Shown: in pieces, positions 6,858 through 8,535 of the stretch
Position numbering within the stretch: position 1 is the stretch's first letter
Layout of the letters: each line of letters opens with the position of its first letter
NCBI GenBank assembly: GCA_017543165.1
Contig: JAFYGL010000640.1
Location: 1 to 8,535, forward strand
Direction of reading: 5' to 3'
DNA length: 8,535 bases
Source: Victivallales bacterium
GTDB taxonomy: Bacteria > Verrucomicrobiota > Lentisphaeria > Oligosphaerales > Oligosphaeraceae
Program-made: the position numbers and the translations under genes
The notes under the pieces: model-generated
Seen by the model: the letters and a program-made list of their open reading frames with translations, nothing else
The model's database searches: none
What the model was told of the DNA's origin: nothing

Positions 6858-7490
6858 ATGTACGTAGGAAGAATTGTGGCAGTTGGCTGCACAAAGGCTG
6901 GTTTGGGTGCGGCACTTTATCGTGTTTCATCCCGTTCATTCCCCAACAGGGAGGCAAAGGCTCTGTCCAGGGGCATTGCAATCGTGCCTAAGCCTGGCTT
7001 TGAAAACGACATCCAGAAGAACCCATACATCGCATACAACTGCCTGCGCACAGCACGCGGGCTGGCGGTTGTCAGCAATGGCTCGCAGACCGACCCCGTG
7101 GCGGAGAAAATCGAATCTGGCATGGCCCCCAGGGACGCCCTTGCATACGTGATGCTGTCCATGGACTATGAGCATGATTCACTGGACACCCCCAGGATCA
7201 CAGGAGTTGTACAGCCTGACGGCCGCAAGGGCTGGCTGGCAATCGTGCGCAAGGACGCATTGCTTGTGAAGGAACTGGAAATCAAGCCAGGACAGGCGTT
7301 CTACGTCTGCACTTACGAACGCAACGAGCCAGGCTATGCACAGGCGGACAGCGCATTTGACGCCGCCAGCGCGGAAGAATGCTGTGACTTTATCCTTGGC
7401 AAGGGCATCTTCGCCGATTTTGAGAAGCCAGTCTCAGCAGCCTGCGCCCTGGCAGACGCCAGCGGCAACTTCGCCACCGCCATGAAATAA
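6858..7490 (+). CDS. purO: IMP cyclohydrolase-like protein, archaeal PurO family
   Basis: The predicted 210-residue protein begins MYVGRIVAVG and contains YRVSSRSFPNREAKALS, hallmark sequence of the PurO family (Pfam IMP_cyclohyd), followed by NPYIAYNC and VVSNGSQTDP. Archaeal members close the ring of FAICAR to give IMP, the last step of purine synthesis. They have an Ntn-hydrolase-like fold unrelated to bacterial PurH. Length is close to the roughly 200 residues of archaeal enzymes. No signal peptide or membrane segment is seen, so it should be cytosolic. The gene lies 61 bases after recR and 53 before the oleB-like gene, with no purine gene alongside, so the neighbourhood does not confirm the reaction. 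It may replace the cyclohydrolase half of PurH or act on a related substrate. Family membership is firm; the exact role is inferred. Confidence 0.85.
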   Translation: MYVGRIVAVGCTKAGLGAALYRVSSRSFPNREAKALSRGIAIVPKPGFENDIQKNPYIAYNCLRTARGLAVVSNGSQTDPVAEKIESGMAPRDALAYVMLSMDYEHDSLDTPRITGVVQPDGRKGWLAIVRKDALLVKELEIKPGQAFYVCTYERNEPGYAQADSAFDAASAEECCDFILGKGIFADFEKPVSAACALADASGNFATAMK

Positions 7491-7497
7491 TAGTTCT

Positions 7498-7520
7498 GTG
7501 CGCGGAAAGAGTGCGCGGAA
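7498..7520 (+). repeat. Short tandem direct repeat upstream of the oleB-like gene
   Basis: GTGCGCGGAA occurs at 7498-7507 and again at 7511-7520, 13 bases apart. The second copy can also pair weakly with CCGCG at 7529-7533. It fills the gap between the purO and oleB-like genes, where no strong ribosome site is visible. Function is unknown. Confidence 0.5.
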
Positions 7521-7543
7521 CGACAGTCCCGCGTTAAATACCT

Positions 7544-8413
7544 ATGCCCTGGCGCGAATTGTATCCATTTGCCTCCCACTATTTCACCACAAGTGAAGGT
7601 TTTCGCCTTCACTATGTGGATGAAAATAGCGCTAGTAAAAAATGTATAATAATGCTACATGGCAATCCCACGTGGTCATTCATGTACAGGGGGCTTGTGG
7701 CAAAGGCGGCGGCTGCGGGATGGCGTGCCGTCGCGCTGGACAATTTGGGCTCGGGACTTTCGGACAAGCCCCAGGACTGGCACTACACTCTTGAAAAGCA
7801 TATTGCCAACCTGGAGCAGTTCGTTGCTTATTTGGCGTTGAAGGACATAACGCTGGTCATGCATGACTGGGGCGGTCCCATGGGAATGGGATATGCTGTG
7901 CGCCATCTTGAAAACATTCGTCGCCTTGTTCTGATGAACACGGCTGCATATCTGCCCAGGGACGTGCCCCGTCGCATTTATCTCTGCCGCGTCCCCTGGC
8001 TTGGCCCGTTTCTGGTGCGTCGCCTCAATCTGCTGCTGAAGACAGCCCTGCGCAAAGCTGTCACAAAGCCACTTGCACAGGATGTCATTGACGGATATTG
8101 TTTCCCTTATCGAAACTGGAATGACAGGATTGCCCTGCTGAAATATCCTCAGGACATCCCTTTGTCAAAAAGGCATCCCAGCTATGCCTCGTTCAAGAAT
8201 ATGGAGGACAGCCTTGGCCTGCTTTCCGATAAGCCAATCGCGCTTCTATGGGGTGAACGGGACTTTTGCCTGCACACTGGCTATCTTGAATTGTGGCGGC
8301 GCATATATCCAGAAGCAAAGGTATTCCGCTATCCTGACGCATCCCATTTCCTGCTTGAGGACAGGGGAGACGAGGTTATGGAAACAATAATTGATTTCCT
8401 TTCCAATACCTGA
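7544..8413 (+). CDS. oleB: OleB-like alpha/beta hydrolase (haloalkane-dehalogenase superfamily)
   Basis: The 289-residue protein looks cytosolic. OleB enzymes decarboxylate the beta-lactone made by OleC to a cis-olefin in long-chain hydrocarbon synthesis, and the family is close to haloalkane dehalogenases. Seen here are the OleB-like start (YPFASHYF... LHYVDE), oxyanion motif HGNPTW (39-44), GSGLSDKP, the nucleophile elbow HDWGG with D108, then GMGYAVRHLENIRRLVLMNT, NDRIALLKYPQDIPL, the acid D240 in WGERDF and H268 in ASHFLLED. The full Asp-Asp-His triad indicates an active enzyme. The GMG...VRH...NTA and DRIA...QDIPL stretches resemble OleB more than true dehalogenases. The start ATG has no strong ribosome site. 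OleA, OleC and OleD are not visible, so the pathway is not shown here. Bases about 7624-7660 are AT-rich and use codons (AGT, ATA, CTA) uncommon in the rest. The next gene starts one base after the stop. A dehalogenase or other hydrolase role remains possible. Confidence 0.82.
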   Translation: MPWRELYPFASHYFTTSEGFRLHYVDENSASKKCIIMLHGNPTWSFMYRGLVAKAAAAGWRAVALDNLGSGLSDKPQDWHYTLEKHIANLEQFVAYLALKDITLVMHDWGGPMGMGYAVRHLENIRRLVLMNTAAYLPRDVPRRIYLCRVPWLGPFLVRRLNLLLKTALRKAVTKPLAQDVIDGYCFPYRNWNDRIALLKYPQDIPLSKRHPSYASFKNMEDSLGLLSDKPIALLWGERDFCLHTGYLELWRRIYPEAKVFRYPDASHFLLEDRGDEVMETIIDFLSNT

Positions 8414-8414
8414 A

Positions 8415-8535
8415 ATGCGAACCATGTTCAAATTCATATCGGCCGTGTTCATCGCCTGGTTTGGCGCAATCTGCGCCATTACGGCACTTCATGAGGCCGT
8501 CAATATTCCACGTGGGATGCTCAGCTACATCTTCC
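8415..8535 (+). CDS. Start of a membrane or secreted protein, truncated by the window edge
   Basis: ATG 8415 lies one base after the oleB-like stop and opens a frame to the end of the window (40 codons). It begins MRTMFKFISAVFIAWFGAIC, a basic N-terminus followed by a hydrophobic stretch (about residues 5-24) that would be a signal peptide or first membrane helix. ATG 8424 is an equally possible start, and neither has a clear ribosome site. The close spacing suggests co-translation with the hydrolase. It does not resemble the start of OleC or OleD. The family is not recognisable from this fragment. Confidence 0.6.
   Translation, partial: MRTMFKFISAVFIAWFGAICAITALHEAVNIPRGMLSYIF

Overview
The window reads as bacterial chromosome, with no mobile element, CRISPR or tRNA. 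It carries one RNA gene, five complete protein genes and two partial ones. A small bacterial SRP RNA, DnaX and RecR identify the host as a bacterium. An N-terminal motif in the secreted protein, a eukaryotic-type kinase and an OleB-like hydrolase together suggest the PVC superphylum, perhaps Lentisphaerota or a relative. That placement is inference from protein style and is not proven.

Region 1 (1-2587, minus strand) is one continuous reading frame of 862 codons that runs off the left edge. It encodes a large secreted protein with a signal peptide and Ig/cadherin-like beta domains. Region 2 (2588-2780) is an AT-rich divergent promoter region. Region 3 (2781-3779, plus) is a soluble Ser/Thr protein kinase with an N-terminal four-cysteine zinc-ribbon-like module.

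Region 4 (3780-4091) has no protein gene but holds the 4.5S/SRP RNA gene (about 3927-4050) with a promoter and a T-run. Region 5 (4092-6796) is dnaX followed by recR, overlapping by ATGA. The order SRP RNA - dnaX - recR matches a widely conserved bacterial arrangement, except that the small ebfC/ybaB gene usually found between dnaX and recR is absent. DnaX loads the replication clamp and RecR acts in recombinational gap repair.

Region 6 (6858-8535) holds an archaeal-type IMP cyclohydrolase homologue (PurO family), an OleB-like alpha/beta hydrolase with a complete Asp-Asp-His triad, and the start of a membrane or secreted protein one base after the oleB stop. Short gaps from dnaX onward (overlap, 61, 53 and 1 bases) suggest a same-strand transcription unit, though its later genes are functionally unrelated to the first two.

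The most notable observations are the SRP RNA with a compensatory stem change, a promoter pattern GTTTGC-N18-TATATT shared by the kinase and SRP RNA genes, the PurO-type gene in a bacterium, and a kinase with Phe in place of the His of the HRD motif.
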